Assembly (NCBI GenBank): GCA_934572365.1
Contig: CAKTKX010000112.1
Coordinates: 1-5,021 of the forward strand
Length of the DNA stretch: 5,021 nt
Origin: an uncultured Oscillospiraceae bacterium
GTDB lineage: Bacteria > Bacillota > Clostridia > Oscillospirales > Oscillospiraceae
Direction of reading: 5' to 3'
A model generated the notes under the pieces. It made no database searches, had not been told where the DNA came from, and saw only the letters and a program-made list of their open reading frames with translations. Position numbers and translations under genes: made by a program. Below, in pieces: positions 4,652-5,021 of the stretch. Each line of letters starts with the position of its first letter. Position 1 is the stretch's first letter.

Positions 4652-5021
4652 CCTTTTCCTACCCTTCCGCCGGCAGGCCATCCCTGTCCGACGTCAGCCT
4701 GACCATCCGGCGGGGGGAGTATGTGGTACTCTGCGGCAAAAGCGGCAGCGGCAAAACAACGCTTCTGCGGCACCTGAAATCGGTGCTTGCGCCCCACGGG
4801 AAACGAAGCGGGGACATCCGCATCAACGGCGTTTCGCTGAAAGATATGAGTCAGCGGGATCAGGCCGCGAAGGTGGGCTTCGTCATGCAGAATCCGGACG
4901 ATCAGATCGTGACGGACAAGGTCTGGCATGAGCTGGCCTTCGGGCTGGAAAGCCTGGGCTGCGACCAGAAGACCATGCGCGCCCGGGTGGCGGAAATGGC
5001 CTGCTATTTCGGCATTCAGGA
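4624..5021 (+). CDS. ecfA: ECF transporter ATP-binding A component (EcfA), 5' part
   Basis: The first 132 residues of an ABC ATPase are visible; the window ends inside the gene. After the strand 'IEIENLTFSYP' comes the Walker A loop 'GKSGSGKTT' (38-46). The Q-loop follows at 'MQNPDDQIVTDKVWHELAFG' (88-107), a form characteristic of ECF A components. The ABC signature, Walker B and His switch lie beyond the window. The ATG at 4624 has a strong AAGGAGG (4610-4616) 7 nt upstream, inside the end of the T-component gene, with which it overlaps by 28 nt. It supplies energy to the T component encoded just before it and possibly also to the orphan T component at 471-1352. Whether it is a single-domain EcfA or a protein with two fused ATPase domains, common in Clostridia, cannot be told from this part. 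Confidence 0.94.
   Translation, partial: MAHIEIENLTFSYPSAGRPSLSDVSLTIRRGEYVVLCGKSGSGKTTLLRHLKSVLAPHGKRSGDIRINGVSLKDMSQRDQAAKVGFVMQNPDDQIVTDKVWHELAFGLESLGCDQKTMRARVAEMACYFGIQ

Overview
The window looks like a chromosomal segment of a GC-rich Gram-positive anaerobe, probably a Clostridia/Oscillospiraceae-type gut bacterium. This is inferred from strong Shine-Dalgarno sites, a lipoprotein signal, sigma-A-like promoters, energy-coupling-factor (ECF) transport genes and DUF4430 (transcobalamin-like C-terminal) proteins. No taxon-specific marker is visible.

Layout. Bases 1-458 hold the 3' end of an exported DUF4430 protein gene, followed 12 bp later by an ECF T-component gene (471-1352). A strong bidirectional terminator (1358-1403) separates this unit from a convergent RlmI-type rRNA methyltransferase gene (2609-1407, minus strand), which has its own promoter. 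Upstream of that, also on the minus strand, is a monocistronic DUF4430 lipoprotein gene (3170-2727) with its own terminator. The 590-bp region 3171-3760 is a divergent control region. It carries two head-to-head promoters, each followed by a cobalamin-riboswitch-like leader: one on the minus strand for the DUF4430 lipoprotein, one on the plus strand for a second ECF operon. That operon starts with a second, divergent T component (3761-4651), which overlaps by 28 nt an ECF ATPase gene (4624 onward) cut by the window end.

How they fit together. The picture is a B12-responsive uptake locus. Two transcobalamin-like DUF4430 proteins probably act outside the membrane, and two paralogous T components plus at least one ATPase form the energising module. 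No substrate-binding S component is visible, so cobalamin or a related corrinoid as substrate is inferred from the riboswitches and the DUF4430 family. The two riboswitch copies share a core and show compensatory base changes. The plus-strand copy is degenerate in the L5 and B12-box regions that are normally conserved, and has a clear intrinsic terminator as its expression platform. The minus-strand copy is closer to the usual aptamer. The methyltransferase appears to be an unrelated housekeeping gene lying between the two transport units.
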